From Desulfococcus multivorans (GTDB lineage: Bacteria; Desulfobacterota; Desulfobacteria; Desulfobacterales; Desulfococcaceae), in NCBI RefSeq assembly GCF_001854245.1, contig NZ_CP015381.1, positions 1,360,001 through 1,424,000 of the forward strand: a stretch of DNA of 64,000 nucleotides. The letters run 5' to 3'. Below the pieces are notes generated by a model. The model made no database searches. It was not told where the DNA came from and saw only the letters and a list, made by a program, of their open reading frames with translations. Shown in pieces: positions 32,301 to 40,340 of this stretch; position 1 is the stretch's first letter, and every line of letters starts with the position of its first letter. The position numbers were made by a program, and so were the translations under genes.

Positions 32301-32862
32301 ATGTCGGCGAAAAGATGTCGATGATGCCGCCTCTCACACAAAAATCTCCCGGTTCCTCCACTACTGCTGTTTGCGTGTATCCCCCGGCGATCAATTTGGC
32401 CGTTAGCTGATCCCGATCCAATTCCTCCCCAACCATGATCAGCTCGGCGAAATCGGTGAGTGCAGATTTTGGGATCAGCCTTCGTTGCAAGGCGTCGATG
32501 GTCGTTACCATGATGTGGGGGAGCCGATCGACGGTCTGTCGATAAAGGGTTCGAAGGCGTTCCGCCGTGGTGCTGTTGTGGTAAGCAACAAATTTGAAGG
32601 GCGACAGGTTGTAGGGTGCGAAATAGAGCAGATTCTGGTCGGTGTCTCCGAAGAAAAACGAAAAATCCTCGATGAACCGCTCCGCATCCCTGGCCGAAGG
32701 CAGAACGACCGTGATGGGGACCGGTTTTTCCCGGAAGATGCGGCCGATCAGATAGGCCTTGCAGGGGGCGGGAAGTCCGGCGCATTCGGCGGCGGTGTTT
32801 TTGCCGATGCGTGAGATGATGGTATCGATGGAAATTTTTTCTTGATTTTGTTTCATAAGCAT
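29350..32862 (-). CDS. mfd: Transcription-repair coupling factor Mfd
   Basis: Removes RNA polymerase stalled at DNA damage and recruits UvrA. About 1170 aa. Order: UvrB-like N-terminal part (about 1-340), RNA polymerase interaction domain (near VVHSEHGIGRYQGL), RecG-like helicase motifs GDVGYGKTEVALRA and LILDEEQRFGVKHKE, the TATPIPRTL motif, and the C-terminal TRCF domain. Start candidates are ATG 32862 and 32856; the open frame beyond runs through the tRNA-Thr gene and is not used. A 242-bp gap separates it from the SurA-type genes. Confidence 0.97.
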   Translation of the reverse strand: MLMKQNQEKISIDTIISRIGKNTAAECAGLPAPCKAYLIGRIFREKPVPITVVLPSARDAERFIEDFSFFFGDTDQNLLYFAPYNLSPFKFVAYHNSTTAERLRTLYRQTVDRLPHIMVTTIDALQRRLIPKSALTDFAELIMVGEELDRDQLTAKLIAGGYTQTAVVEEPGDFCVRGGIIDIFSPTYPEPVRIEMFGDLVESLRFFSSTNQRTRHAVEEVVILPAKEAILKPDKINDIIAGIRKQANRLNIPAGRTRELIDNIKTKGHFPGIEGLLPLVYPRLDTLFEYIPPDTLFVLAEPAELRTAAEEALTQAAESFAAANADNRICVAPRELYLEWADIRERLAGRRRLDLRLLPLTASSGSDMAARYHFSISDTTFFREKLVRTRESEQPFSPLPDWIGEQRKNDLTTVFVCDNKARASRLTALLAPYGIAPTSLEAFPETRKVKGGVYLLKGRLSSGFTWPSEAFSVVAEKDIFGPSAPRRKTPPRKVRTELLSLEELKTGDLVVHSEHGIGRYQGLKKLTLNRMANDFLEILYKDDDKLYLPVDRMNAIQKYMGIDGIEPILDKMGGNSWNAVKSNVKKSVEKIAGDLLNIYAERSVNKGFAFNLATVDLAEFEAGFPFDETPDQTRAIEDVLDDMRRETAMDRLICGDVGYGKTEVALRAAYVAVFNQKQVAILVPTTVLAEQHFETFSQRFQNYPINIACLSRFRSMKEQRTIVEGVAAGSVDIVIGTHRLLQKDIAFRDLGLIILDEEQRFGVKHKERLKSFRSTVDVLALTATPIPRTLHMSLTGIRDISVISTPPEQRRPIITYISELEDSIIRDAVRKELKRKGQIFFVHNNIQTIDRMADRLRKIVPEARLDIAHGRMGEDLLEKVMLRFLYQEIDMLICTTIIESGLDVPAANTILVNHADRLGLAQIYQLRGRVGRGEEQAFAYLFIPEESSLSKDAQKRLKVLMEHSDLGSGFQIAMSDLKIRGGGTILGASQSGHIAAVGYDMFLKLMEDAVAELKGEPISTPLEPEINIPMSFFISEGYIPDIDQRLNTYRRLSKMSTLKEISDFRTELIDRFGSMPDETGNLLLKMMLKILATKAGVKRLDFLENALSIHFSEAHQKNPFGIVDLITERSDRFTFTPDQILKVKLSGHSIGSRLTQTKNILKEITRRVNG

Positions 32863-32870
32863 ATTAATAG
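32842..32870 (+). promoter_or_regulatory. Probable tRNA-Thr promoter overlapping the mfd start
   Basis: TTGATT (32842-32847), 17-nt spacer, TAATAG (32865-32870), ending 12 nt before the tRNA. The spacer covers both candidate mfd start codons on the other strand. Confidence 0.5.
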
Positions 32871-32882
32871 AGAGCTTCCTAT

Positions 32883-32958
32883 GCCGACGTAGCTCAGCTG
32901 GTAGAGCAGCTGATTCGTAATCAGCAGGCCAGCGGTTCAAATCCGCTCGTCGGCTCCA
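32883..32958 (+). tRNA. tRNA-Thr (anticodon CGU)
   Basis: A complete 76-nt cloverleaf: 7-bp acceptor GCCGACG / CGTCGGC, D stem GCTC / GAGC, anticodon stem GCTGA / TCAGC with loop TTCGTAA (anticodon CGT, reading ACG), T stem AGCGG / CCGCT with TTCAAAT loop, and an encoded CCA. A terminator follows. Confidence 0.97.
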
Positions 32959-32970
32959 ATAAAATATTCA

Positions 32971-33012
32971 AAGCCGTTTCGAGAATATATCGCTCAAAAC
33001 GGCTTTTTTTGT
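32971..33012 (+). terminator. Rho-independent terminator of tRNA-Thr
   Basis: Stem AAGCCGTTTCGAG / CTCAAAACGGCTT with one mismatch, then TTTTTTTGTTC. Thirteen nt after the tRNA 3' end. Confidence 0.88.
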
Positions 33013-33254
33013 TCTTTTCTCTGCGCCCATCCCACTGTGCCGCCCATCTCTTTCCCAGAATCTATACCATAAAACAAATGGGAGTCAAAGGCAGACATAT
33101 CCCTCTTCAGGTAATCTCCCGAAATGCGGTATGGGTGTCCATACGATCGATGGGTATGATGAATCCGGAATCAGGATGATGGGTTCGAAGAAACTGTTGC
33201 ATTTGAAGAAAAGATAACGGAAAATTAAAAATGTTGGCGTGAGCAAAGAGGATA
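33013..33254. other. Intergenic region, no convincing gene
   Basis: About 240 bp between the tRNA terminator and MITE copy C. A 71-codon minus-strand frame starts inside the MITE and crosses this stretch, but it has no ribosome site and no recognisable domain. It may be a gene remnant. Confidence 0.6.
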
Positions 33255-33493
33255 CTCAACTTTCGATTTTCATAGGCCGGCACCGGGAGGATACGGCCCA
33301 CGCCCCACGCGGTTTCGTTCAAGTGCCGCTAAAGCTTGCTCCGGGCGGCCCGGAAACTCGCTTGCGCTCAAACAGTCCGGGCCGCTGATCCGCCGCGGCG
33401 CTCAAGCGGCACTAAAACTCACCGCTGAAGGGGCGCGGACCGTATCCTCCCGGCACCTGTATCCGGTTACCATCATGAAAGTCGAAAGTTGAG
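33255..33493. mobile_element. MITE-like element, copy C (239 bp, long form)
   Basis: Left terminal repeat CTCAACTTTCGATTTTC (33255-33271, one mismatch) and right repeat GAAAGTCGAAAGTTGAG (33477-33493). It is flanked by GAGGATA (33248-33254) and GAGGGTA (33494-33500), a 6/7 direct repeat. The outer parts match copies A and B; the centre holds extra nested palindromes, including CACCGGGAGGATACGG against CCGTATCCTCCCGG, AGTGCCGCT against AGCGGCACT, and TCCGGGCGGCCCGGA. No coding capacity. It lies about 130 nt upstream of the decarboxylase start. Confidence 0.83.
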
Positions 33494-33631
33494 GAGGGTA
33501 TTGAAATGTGATCCAACGGACGGCGTTCAGGCCTCCAGCGGATATGTGCGTTCTCCCGGGCGGGCATCCGACAGGTCAAATCTTTGCGGTCCTGGGTGGC
33601 ACCGCCGCAACATAGAGGAAGGATCTTTGCA

Positions 33632-35251
33632 TTGGTTCAAAAAACGACGGAATTGGTGGCGAACTGGGAAACGCTGCAGCGGATTTTCATACGTCCGGAA
33701 GACGAAGCCTCCCGCAGGGCCTTGGTTAAATACATGGAGCAGATCCTTTTCGGTCTCCATGAATTTCTCAGGAAGCATGTCGGCATTACCCGGGAGGCGA
33801 GTCTGGAAGAACTTTCCGAAAGGTTCAAGGAAAGCCGGATCTCCGGCCATCCCCAGAAGAAGCTGGCCGACGTCATCAAAGGGATTATCGAGAATATCGC
33901 CCCCCATGCGGTCAATGTGGCCTCCCCCTATTTTATCGGTCACATGACATCAGCCATTCCGTTCTTCATGGTTCACCTTCATACCATTACGGCGGCGCTC
34001 AACCAGAATGTCGTCAAGATCGAGACATCCAAAGTCGTCTCCATCATCGAACGTCAGGTTCTGGCCAAGCTGCATCGGCTGATTTATGCCAACAGCGGGG
34101 CTTTCTATGAGGCCCATATTCAATCTCCCGAAAGCACCTTCGGCGGATTTCTCCACGATGGGACCCTGGCCAATCTGACCGCCATGTGGGTGGCGCGGAA
34201 CCGTTGTTTTAAACCGAAAGAAGGGTTCAGGGGCATCGAAGCCGAGGGGATAGCCGCAGCCCAGAAGGTTTACGGCGTCGACCGAAGCGTGATTCTGGTC
34301 TCGGGGCTTGCCCACTATTCTCTTCGGAAAGCCGGCGGGGTTCTGGGTATCGGCAACGAGAACGTCATTCGCGTAGCGTCGGGAAGGCGCAACCGGATGG
34401 ATCCCGAATCCCTGGAGACGGTGATCCGTAATCTGAAGGCCGAAAACCCCCGGACGCAGATTCTTGCCGTCGTGGCGATCGCCGGTGCTACCGAAACCGG
34501 AACGGTCGACCCTCTCGATGCCATTGCCGACGTCTGTGCCCGGGAGACGCTTCACTTTCATGTCGACGCAGCCTGGGGCGGTCCGACCCTCCTTTCCGAC
34601 AAATACAGAGGACTGCTCAAAGGGATCGACCGTGCTGATTCCGTTACCATTGACGGCCATAAGCAGTTCTACATGCCCATGGGTTGCGGCATGGTTTTTT
34701 TCCGGGACCCGGGAATCATGGATTTGATCGCCTATCACGCCGCCTATATCAATCGACCCGGTTCGGTGGATTTGGGCATTCGATCCCTAGAAGGGAGTCG
34801 ACCCGCCGCCTCGCTGGTTCTGGGAAGTGCTCTTGAAATCATGGGGACCCGCGGCTATGCCCTGCTCATCGAACACGGAATCGAGACCGCACGCGCCTTT
34901 GCCGATGAGATTGATCGACGCCCCCTCTTCGAGTTGGTCACCCCGCCCGAGCTCAATATCCTGACCTACCGGATCTGTCCCGAAGCAATTCGACAGCGAT
35001 GGGCGGATGCCGGGGCGACGGAGCGAGCCCGATTGATCCGGCAGGTGAATGACCTCAACATTGCCGTTCAGCGCATCCAACGGGAAACGGGCAACAGCTT
35101 CGTCTCCCGGACAACCCTGAATCATCTGGATGAAAAAGTGGTGGTACTGAGGGCCGTTATCATGAATCCGATGACGCACATGGGCATCCTACGCGAGATT
35201 TTGGACGAGCAGGAGAAGATTTATCGTGGGCTGGCGGTGTCGGATGCTTGA
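33632..35251 (+). CDS. panP: PLP-dependent decarboxylase, PanP-like (aspartate 1-decarboxylase)
   Basis: Group II PLP decarboxylase, 539 aa. The N-terminal YFIGHMTSAIPFFM and LNQNVVKIETSK motifs, IQSPESTFGGFLHDGTLAN, the FHVDAAWGG Asp motif and the PLP Lys in TIDGHKQFYMPMG all fit the PanP family, which makes beta-alanine from aspartate for pantothenate and CoA. A glutamate decarboxylase activity cannot be excluded by eye. TTG 33632 is chosen because AGAGGAAGG lies 9 nt upstream; an in-frame TTG at 33584 lacks a site. Preceded by MITE copy C, followed 83 nt later by htpG. Confidence 0.82.
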   Translation: MVQKTTELVANWETLQRIFIRPEDEASRRALVKYMEQILFGLHEFLRKHVGITREASLEELSERFKESRISGHPQKKLADVIKGIIENIAPHAVNVASPYFIGHMTSAIPFFMVHLHTITAALNQNVVKIETSKVVSIIERQVLAKLHRLIYANSGAFYEAHIQSPESTFGGFLHDGTLANLTAMWVARNRCFKPKEGFRGIEAEGIAAAQKVYGVDRSVILVSGLAHYSLRKAGGVLGIGNENVIRVASGRRNRMDPESLETVIRNLKAENPRTQILAVVAIAGATETGTVDPLDAIADVCARETLHFHVDAAWGGPTLLSDKYRGLLKGIDRADSVTIDGHKQFYMPMGCGMVFFRDPGIMDLIAYHAAYINRPGSVDLGIRSLEGSRPAASLVLGSALEIMGTRGYALLIEHGIETARAFADEIDRRPLFELVTPPELNILTYRICPEAIRQRWADAGATERARLIRQVNDLNIAVQRIQRETGNSFVSRTTLNHLDEKVVVLRAVIMNPMTHMGILREILDEQEKIYRGLAVSDA

Positions 35252-35334
35252 CAAACATCTCTCCCCTCCCAATTATTTAAGAAAAAAATTTGATGCAGTT
35301 GCAAGTCAATTTTGATGAATCAACGGGAGGAATG

Positions 35335-37266
35335 ATGCAAGCCGGCAAGGAAACACATCAGTTCAAGACAGAGGTCCAGCAGCTATTAAATCTGATCATC
35401 AACTCGCTCTATTCCAACAAGGATATCTTTCTTCGCGAGCTCATCTCCAATGCATCGGATGCCGTCGATAAATTGCGGTTCAGGTCACAGACCGATCCCG
35501 AGATTCTTGGCGACGATACGGAGTTCAAGATCAGGATCGCCGTTGACCCGGAAGCACGAACGCTTACCGTGTCCGACAACGGCATCGGCATGACGCGCGA
35601 AGAGGTTATGGACAACATCGGCACCATCGCCAAAAGCGGCACTGCAGCCTTTCTGGAGGCGCTTGATAAGGTCAGGGAACAGAATGCGCTGGCGCCCGAA
35701 CTCATCGGTCAGTTTGGGGTGGGATTTTATAGTGCGTTCATAGTGGCCGAGCAGGTAACCTTGATCACCCGGGCTGCGGGATCGGATACGGCGGTCAGAT
35801 GGACGTCCCGCGGGGACGGGGCTTTCACGGTCGAAGCGGCGGAGAAGCCCGAAAGAGGAACCGACGTCATTCTGAAACTGAAGCCAAAAGAGGAGAGCGA
35901 CAACGACTACACGGAGGAATGGGTGGTTCGGGACATTGTGAGAAAACACTCCGATTTCGTAGCCTACCTCATTACGATGATGGTGGAGCGGGATGAGCCG
36001 ATCCCGGAACAGGAACAGATCAAGGACAAGGACGGCAAGCCCATCGGCGGGACCACCCGAAAGGTTCGGGTCGAGGAGACCCTCAACTCGATGAAAGCTA
36101 TCTGGGCCAAAAACAAGAACGACGTCTCGACGGAAGAGTACAATGAGTTTTACAAGCATCTGAGTCATGACTGGAACGATCCGCTGGCGCATCTCCACGT
36201 CAAGCTGGAGGGCGTGACCGAGTACAGTGCCTTGCTTTATGTTCCCGCCAAGGCACCGTTTGATTTGTTTTTCCCGGAGCGAAAGCACGGTATACAGCTC
36301 TACTGCAAGAGGGTGTTCATCATGGACGACTGCAGAGAACTGGTGCCGGAGTATTTGCGGTTCATCAAGGGCGTGGTTGACGCACCGGACCTGAACCTCA
36401 ACGTGAGTCGCGAGATCCTTCAACAGGATCGGTTGGTTCGCAATATCCGTAAAAACCTCGTCAAAAAGGTGCTGGACCTCCTCAAGGGGCTCGACGACAC
36501 CCGGTATGACACTTTTTACCAGGAGTTCGGTCCCGTACTGAAGGAGGGCCTCCATTCCGACTGGGAGAACAAGGATCGGCTTGCCGAGCTTATTCAATTC
36601 AAGACGACCCGTTCCCAGGATAAATTCGTCCGTCTAAAAGATTATGTGGCTAACATGAAGCCGGATCAGGAGGAGATTTATTACATTACCGGCGAAAACC
36701 TCACCATGCTGATGAACAGTCCTCACCTGGAGGCACTGAAGGCGAAGGAGTTCGAGGTCCTCCTCATGACCGACCCTGTGGACGAATGGGTGGTTCAATC
36801 CCTTACGGAGTATGACGGCAAGAAGCTCAAGAGCGCGGAAAAGGGTGATCTGAAGCTGGGCGAGGGGGATGACGAGAAGACGGATGTCTTCAATGCCCTT
36901 TTCGGGCGAATCAAATCCCATCTCGCGTCTCATGTCAAGGATGTCAGGGCGTCATCTCACCTCAAGGCGTCGGTGGCTTGCCTTTCGGGGGATGCTCAAG
37001 ACATGAGTGCTTACATGGAAAAACTGCTCAAAGCCTCGGGAGGGCATGTCCCGGACACCAAGCGGATTCTCGAACTCAATACAGCCCATCCGGTTATCGA
37101 AAAAATCAACACCGTGTTTGAAAAGGATCCGAACGATCCGATCCTCGCGGATTACGGCAGGCTGCTCCTTGACATGGCGATTATCAGCGAGGGAGGAAAA
37201 ATCGATGATCCGTCCCGGTTCAACCAGATGGTCGGCAACCTCATGAATGAGGCACTCGGCAAATAA
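35335..37266 (+). CDS. htpG: Molecular chaperone HtpG (Hsp90)
   Basis: ATP-dependent Hsp90 chaperone, 643 aa. Bergerat ATP-site motifs are visible: [27 protein letters not shown], and [11 protein letters not shown]. The middle domain has the catalytic Arg in [10 protein letters not shown], followed by the dimerisation part. ATG 35335 follows GGGAGG by 4 nt; the adjacent ATG 35332 and an open frame back to 35290 are less likely. A bidirectional hairpin separates it from convergent gspB. Confidence 0.97.
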   Translation: MQAGKETHQFKTEVQQLLNLIINSLYSNKDIFLRELISNASDAVDKLRFRSQTDPEILGDDTEFKIRIAVDPEARTLTVSDNGIGMTREEVMDNIGTIAKSGTAAFLEALDKVREQNALAPELIGQFGVGFYSAFIVAEQVTLITRAAGSDTAVRWTSRGDGAFTVEAAEKPERGTDVILKLKPKEESDNDYTEEWVVRDIVRKHSDFVAYLITMMVERDEPIPEQEQIKDKDGKPIGGTTRKVRVEETLNSMKAIWAKNKNDVSTEEYNEFYKHLSHDWNDPLAHLHVKLEGVTEYSALLYVPAKAPFDLFFPERKHGIQLYCKRVFIMDDCRELVPEYLRFIKGVVDAPDLNLNVSREILQQDRLVRNIRKNLVKKVLDLLKGLDDTRYDTFYQEFGPVLKEGLHSDWENKDRLAELIQFKTTRSQDKFVRLKDYVANMKPDQEEIYYITGENLTMLMNSPHLEALKAKEFEVLLMTDPVDEWVVQSLTEYDGKKLKSAEKGDLKLGEGDDEKTDVFNALFGRIKSHLASHVKDVRASSHLKASVACLSGDAQDMSAYMEKLLKASGGHVPDTKRILELNTAHPVIEKINTVFEKDPNDPILADYGRLLLDMAIISEGGKIDDPSRFNQMVGNLMNEALGK

Positions 37267-37314
37267 AGAGATCCGGCCGGAACGCGCTTTCCGGAGACCC
37301 CGAAAAGGGTCGGC

Positions 37315-37348
37315 ACCCCGGGTCGCTTGATACGAAGCGGCTCGGGGT
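37315..37348. terminator. Hairpin between convergent htpG and gspB
   Basis: A 14-bp stem (ACCCCGGGTCGCTT against AAGCGGCTCGGGGT, two G-U wobbles) with a 6-nt loop. No T-tract on either side, so termination strength is uncertain. Confidence 0.45.
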
Positions 37349-37351
37349 CGG

Positions 37352-38221
37352 CTACTTCAGCTGAAACCTCAGCTTCCATTTCTCCCCGTTTTGCGTCACA
37401 ACGATATAGTCCTCTCCAATGGTGCTGATCGTCGCGCCTTTGATGGCACCGCCTTCCTTCAGAATATTGCCGTTGACGACCACCAATCGATTTTCGGGCG
37501 CGGTCGACCAGACGAGTGCCTGAATGGCGAGCCCGGCGTCATCCTGTGATTTCAAGGGGATATCTTCATGGCTTCCGGCGGAGGAGCGCGCCGTGACGGG
37601 CAAACGGTTTTTTGCCGGCAGGTCTGCATGGACGGGCGGAGCGTCGATTCGAGCTTTCGGGACCGAGCGCGTCTCCTGGATCTGTTTCGAGGGCGGCATC
37701 GGAGAAACGGCGTCGGATTGAACCGGTCGATCTGAAGCAACAGGGACCTTTGAGGGCTTGGAGACAGGCGTAGCAAGCGATTTGACCTGCGAACTCACGG
37801 GGGGCTTGGCGGTCGACGGAGAAATCGAAGGCGACGGCATCGAGGGCGGTTTAAGGTTTTTCTTATGGTTTTGAGCGGCGTTATCAGGCGAGTTGAAGGC
37901 CGGCGGGGGAGGTGGAGAAACCGACAGGTCGATGGAAGAGGGTGCAGCGGTTGACGCATTCGAATCTTCTGCGGCAGGAGCTGCCTTTTCTGGAATGCTT
38001 CGGATTTCGAGGACAGGATAACGCCAGAGGGTCCATGAAACAGCCCCTAAAAACATGGCGACAAAAACCCCGAAAACGGTATTTCGAATCAGCAAACCGC
38101 GGGATCGCCTCGCCATTTTCCGAGGAACGAGGCCGCGGAGTGACTGGAGAGGGTTCTCTTGCTGTCGGGCGTCCAGGCTTTCCCGCTCGAGCTTCCGAAG
38201 CGCTTTCAGTATGGCGCTCAA
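37352..38221 (-). CDS. gspB: Type II secretion GspB-like protein
   Basis: A 289-aa inner-membrane protein. It begins MSAILKALRKLERES (a cytosolic start typical of GspB), has a membrane helix near 45-65, a long Pro/Ser/Lys-rich periplasmic linker (about 80-225) and the C-terminal GspB domain (LAIQALVWSTAPENRLVVVNG). With GspA it helps the secretin pass the peptidoglycan. The gene overlaps gspA by 4 nt (ATGA). No other secretion genes are in the window. Confidence 0.88.
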   Translation of the reverse strand: MSAILKALRKLERESLDARQQENPLQSLRGLVPRKMARRSRGLLIRNTVFGVFVAMFLGAVSWTLWRYPVLEIRSIPEKAAPAAEDSNASTAAPSSIDLSVSPPPPPAFNSPDNAAQNHKKNLKPPSMPSPSISPSTAKPPVSSQVKSLATPVSKPSKVPVASDRPVQSDAVSPMPPSKQIQETRSVPKARIDAPPVHADLPAKNRLPVTARSSAGSHEDIPLKSQDDAGLAIQALVWSTAPENRLVVVNGNILKEGGAIKGATISTIGEDYIVVTQNGEKWKLRFQLK

Positions 38222-40158
38222 TGGATCGCCTCCTTACCACTGATACCATGGACGGTGTCGAGGCGAGGTATCCCGGCCGCCCCTGTTTCGTTGTAAAGCG
38301 CGATCAACGTAAGGGGGCCCACGATACCGTCAACGGGCAGGCCATGCCGGGCTTGAAATTCCCTGACTGCGGTTTCGGTCGCTTCGTCGAAGGCCGGCGT
38401 GATCAGTATATCTTTATATCCGATGTCCCTGAGAATCATTTTCAGCGCCGTTACCGACGCCTCCGGTGCATCGAAGGGAATGACCCCGGTCAGCCCCTTA
38501 AGATTTTTCCAGGGAATATAGGCAGTTCTCGTCCAGTAAATCCTCAGTTGATCCCATCTTCCGCTTGCCGTGTGGGCCCCGTTTGTAAATTCCATGGTGT
38601 CGTCGCCCGCAATCCGAATCAGTGAAAGGAATACCGCTTCTTTCGCGGCAGGAGAACGACATTCAAAAATCACCGGTAAATTCAGGCGACGGATGAGGCC
38701 AACATTGAGGTTTGGATCGAGGGTGTGAAGAGAAAGCCCTTTTTCCGCCGCAGCCAACCGGAAAAAGAGCTCTGCGTCATCGATTTCTTCCAGAGCGGGA
38801 TGGAGATCGGTGTCGGCTTCCCACTGGGTCAGAACAGCCTCGAGCGCCTGCTGACGGGAGGTTGTCCGATCCGTGGCGGCCAGGATTCCCGCGATGTCCT
38901 GAGCAGGCGTTTTTTGAAAGGGTTCCGTTTCGACGACAGCCGATTCGGAGGCTGTCGTCGATTCTGCTCCTGTCGGGAGCGGCGTGGGCGCATCAGGCCT
39001 GACAGTGGGATCCGCATCCAGCGTCTTGCGGCGCTTCGTTTCCGGAATTGTAAGATTCGGTCCTGCCGACGACGGCATTGCCCTCAGCGCCGCCGGCAAC
39101 CGGGCCGGCCCGAAGGTTTCCCCGGCCGATTTTCCCCTGGGCGCGGCGTCGGTATCTCTTTGGGTCGCTGTAACCGCGGTCGCGGGGTTCGCCCCCGCTT
39201 TTTCTCCGACGTCTTCGAGAGTGAACAGGCGGCGTTCGATGGGCATGTCGAAAGGTTTGTTCAGATGAAAGGCTACCGCCGAAAGAGCGACACAGACGAG
39301 AACGGCCGATACCCATGTCCATCGTTTCCATCCCCATCGGGTTTCATGACCGCCGCGTGAAGAGATTTCCTGAATGGCGGCCGCGGTGATCCGGCCTGTG
39401 ATGTTCCGTCGGCCGAGACCGTAAGCCGTGAGCAGCGCCCGATCGGCGACAATGTTGACAAGCCGCGGTATCCCTCTTGAATAGCGGTATATGGCCTTCA
39501 GGGCGTTCCGGGAGAATTTTACCCCGGGCTTTTGAGCGGCGATCTGGACGCGGTGCCTGACATAGTCACCCGTCTCCTTCAGGGTGAGGGGCTTGAGGTG
39601 GCAGCTCAGGGTAATCCGTTGTCTCAGTTGGCGCAGTTCGTATGAGTCCAGAACGTCTCTGAGTTCCGGCTGTCCGACCAGAATGATCTGGAGAAGCTTG
39701 CTGGTATCGGTTTCGAGATTGGACAGGAGCCGAAGCTGCTCCAGGACGCCCGTGTTGAGGTTCTGGGCTTCGTCAATCAACAGGAGCACGGGCTTAGCCT
39801 GTCGCTTTTTTTCGATGAGGAAACGGTTCAGCCCGTCAATCAGATCTTTGGCGCTGTCCGCTGCCGAATCGATGCCGAACTCTTCGTTGATCGTTTTCAA
39901 CAGTTGCACGGCGTTAAGCATGGGATTGAAGATATAAGCGACTTCAGCGCCCTCTTCCAGACTCCCCAGAAAAGCGCGGCAGAGGGTTGTTTTACCCGTC
40001 CCCACTTCGCCGGTAATCTCAACAAAACCGTCACCCTGGGAGACCGCGTAGGTCAGATGAGCCAGAACATCCTCATGGCTTTGGCTCAGAAAGAGATAGG
40101 CGGGATTGGGGACGAGTTGAAAGGGCCTCTCCTTGAACCCGAAAAATTTTTCGTACAT
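38218..40158 (-). CDS. gspA: GspA/ExeA-type AAA ATPase with peptidoglycan-binding domain
   Basis: A 646-aa ATPase anchored in the inner membrane. AAA domain (1-270) with Walker A GEVGTGKTT and Walker B LLLIDEAQNL, a membrane helix near 280-300, a low-complexity periplasmic linker (about 310-420), a middle domain and a C-terminal peptidoglycan-binding 1 domain (FDEATETAVREFQARHGLPVDG). This is the ExeA architecture. The AGGGG site lies just before the ATG. Confidence 0.92.
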   Translation of the reverse strand: MYEKFFGFKERPFQLVPNPAYLFLSQSHEDVLAHLTYAVSQGDGFVEITGEVGTGKTTLCRAFLGSLEEGAEVAYIFNPMLNAVQLLKTINEEFGIDSAADSAKDLIDGLNRFLIEKKRQAKPVLLLIDEAQNLNTGVLEQLRLLSNLETDTSKLLQIILVGQPELRDVLDSYELRQLRQRITLSCHLKPLTLKETGDYVRHRVQIAAQKPGVKFSRNALKAIYRYSRGIPRLVNIVADRALLTAYGLGRRNITGRITAAAIQEISSRGGHETRWGWKRWTWVSAVLVCVALSAVAFHLNKPFDMPIERRLFTLEDVGEKAGANPATAVTATQRDTDAAPRGKSAGETFGPARLPAALRAMPSSAGPNLTIPETKRRKTLDADPTVRPDAPTPLPTGAESTTASESAVVETEPFQKTPAQDIAGILAATDRTTSRQQALEAVLTQWEADTDLHPALEEIDDAELFFRLAAAEKGLSLHTLDPNLNVGLIRRLNLPVIFECRSPAAKEAVFLSLIRIAGDDTMEFTNGAHTASGRWDQLRIYWTRTAYIPWKNLKGLTGVIPFDAPEASVTALKMILRDIGYKDILITPAFDEATETAVREFQARHGLPVDGIVGPLTLIALYNETGAAGIPRLDTVHGISGKEAIH

Positions 40159-40340
40159 CTATCCCCTCCGTTGCCTGTATTCTGAATTCGCCGTGGGCGG
40201 ACCGTCGGGACTGAACGCGGCACGACATGCATCAAGGGCGATGGCGGCGCAACAGGACGGTAGATCGAGGAATGCATCGTTGACGGCAATCATCTCAGAT
40301 AAAAAGGGGGCCGCCGCTCTGGCGCATCCCCCGGGAGCAA

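Noticed and set aside
33107-33322. Minus-strand 71-codon frame starting inside MITE copy C
   Set aside because: No ribosome site, no recognisable domain; the start region is MITE sequence. At most a decayed remnant.
35485-36597. Minus-strand frame of 370 codons
   Set aside because: Antisense shadow of htpG.
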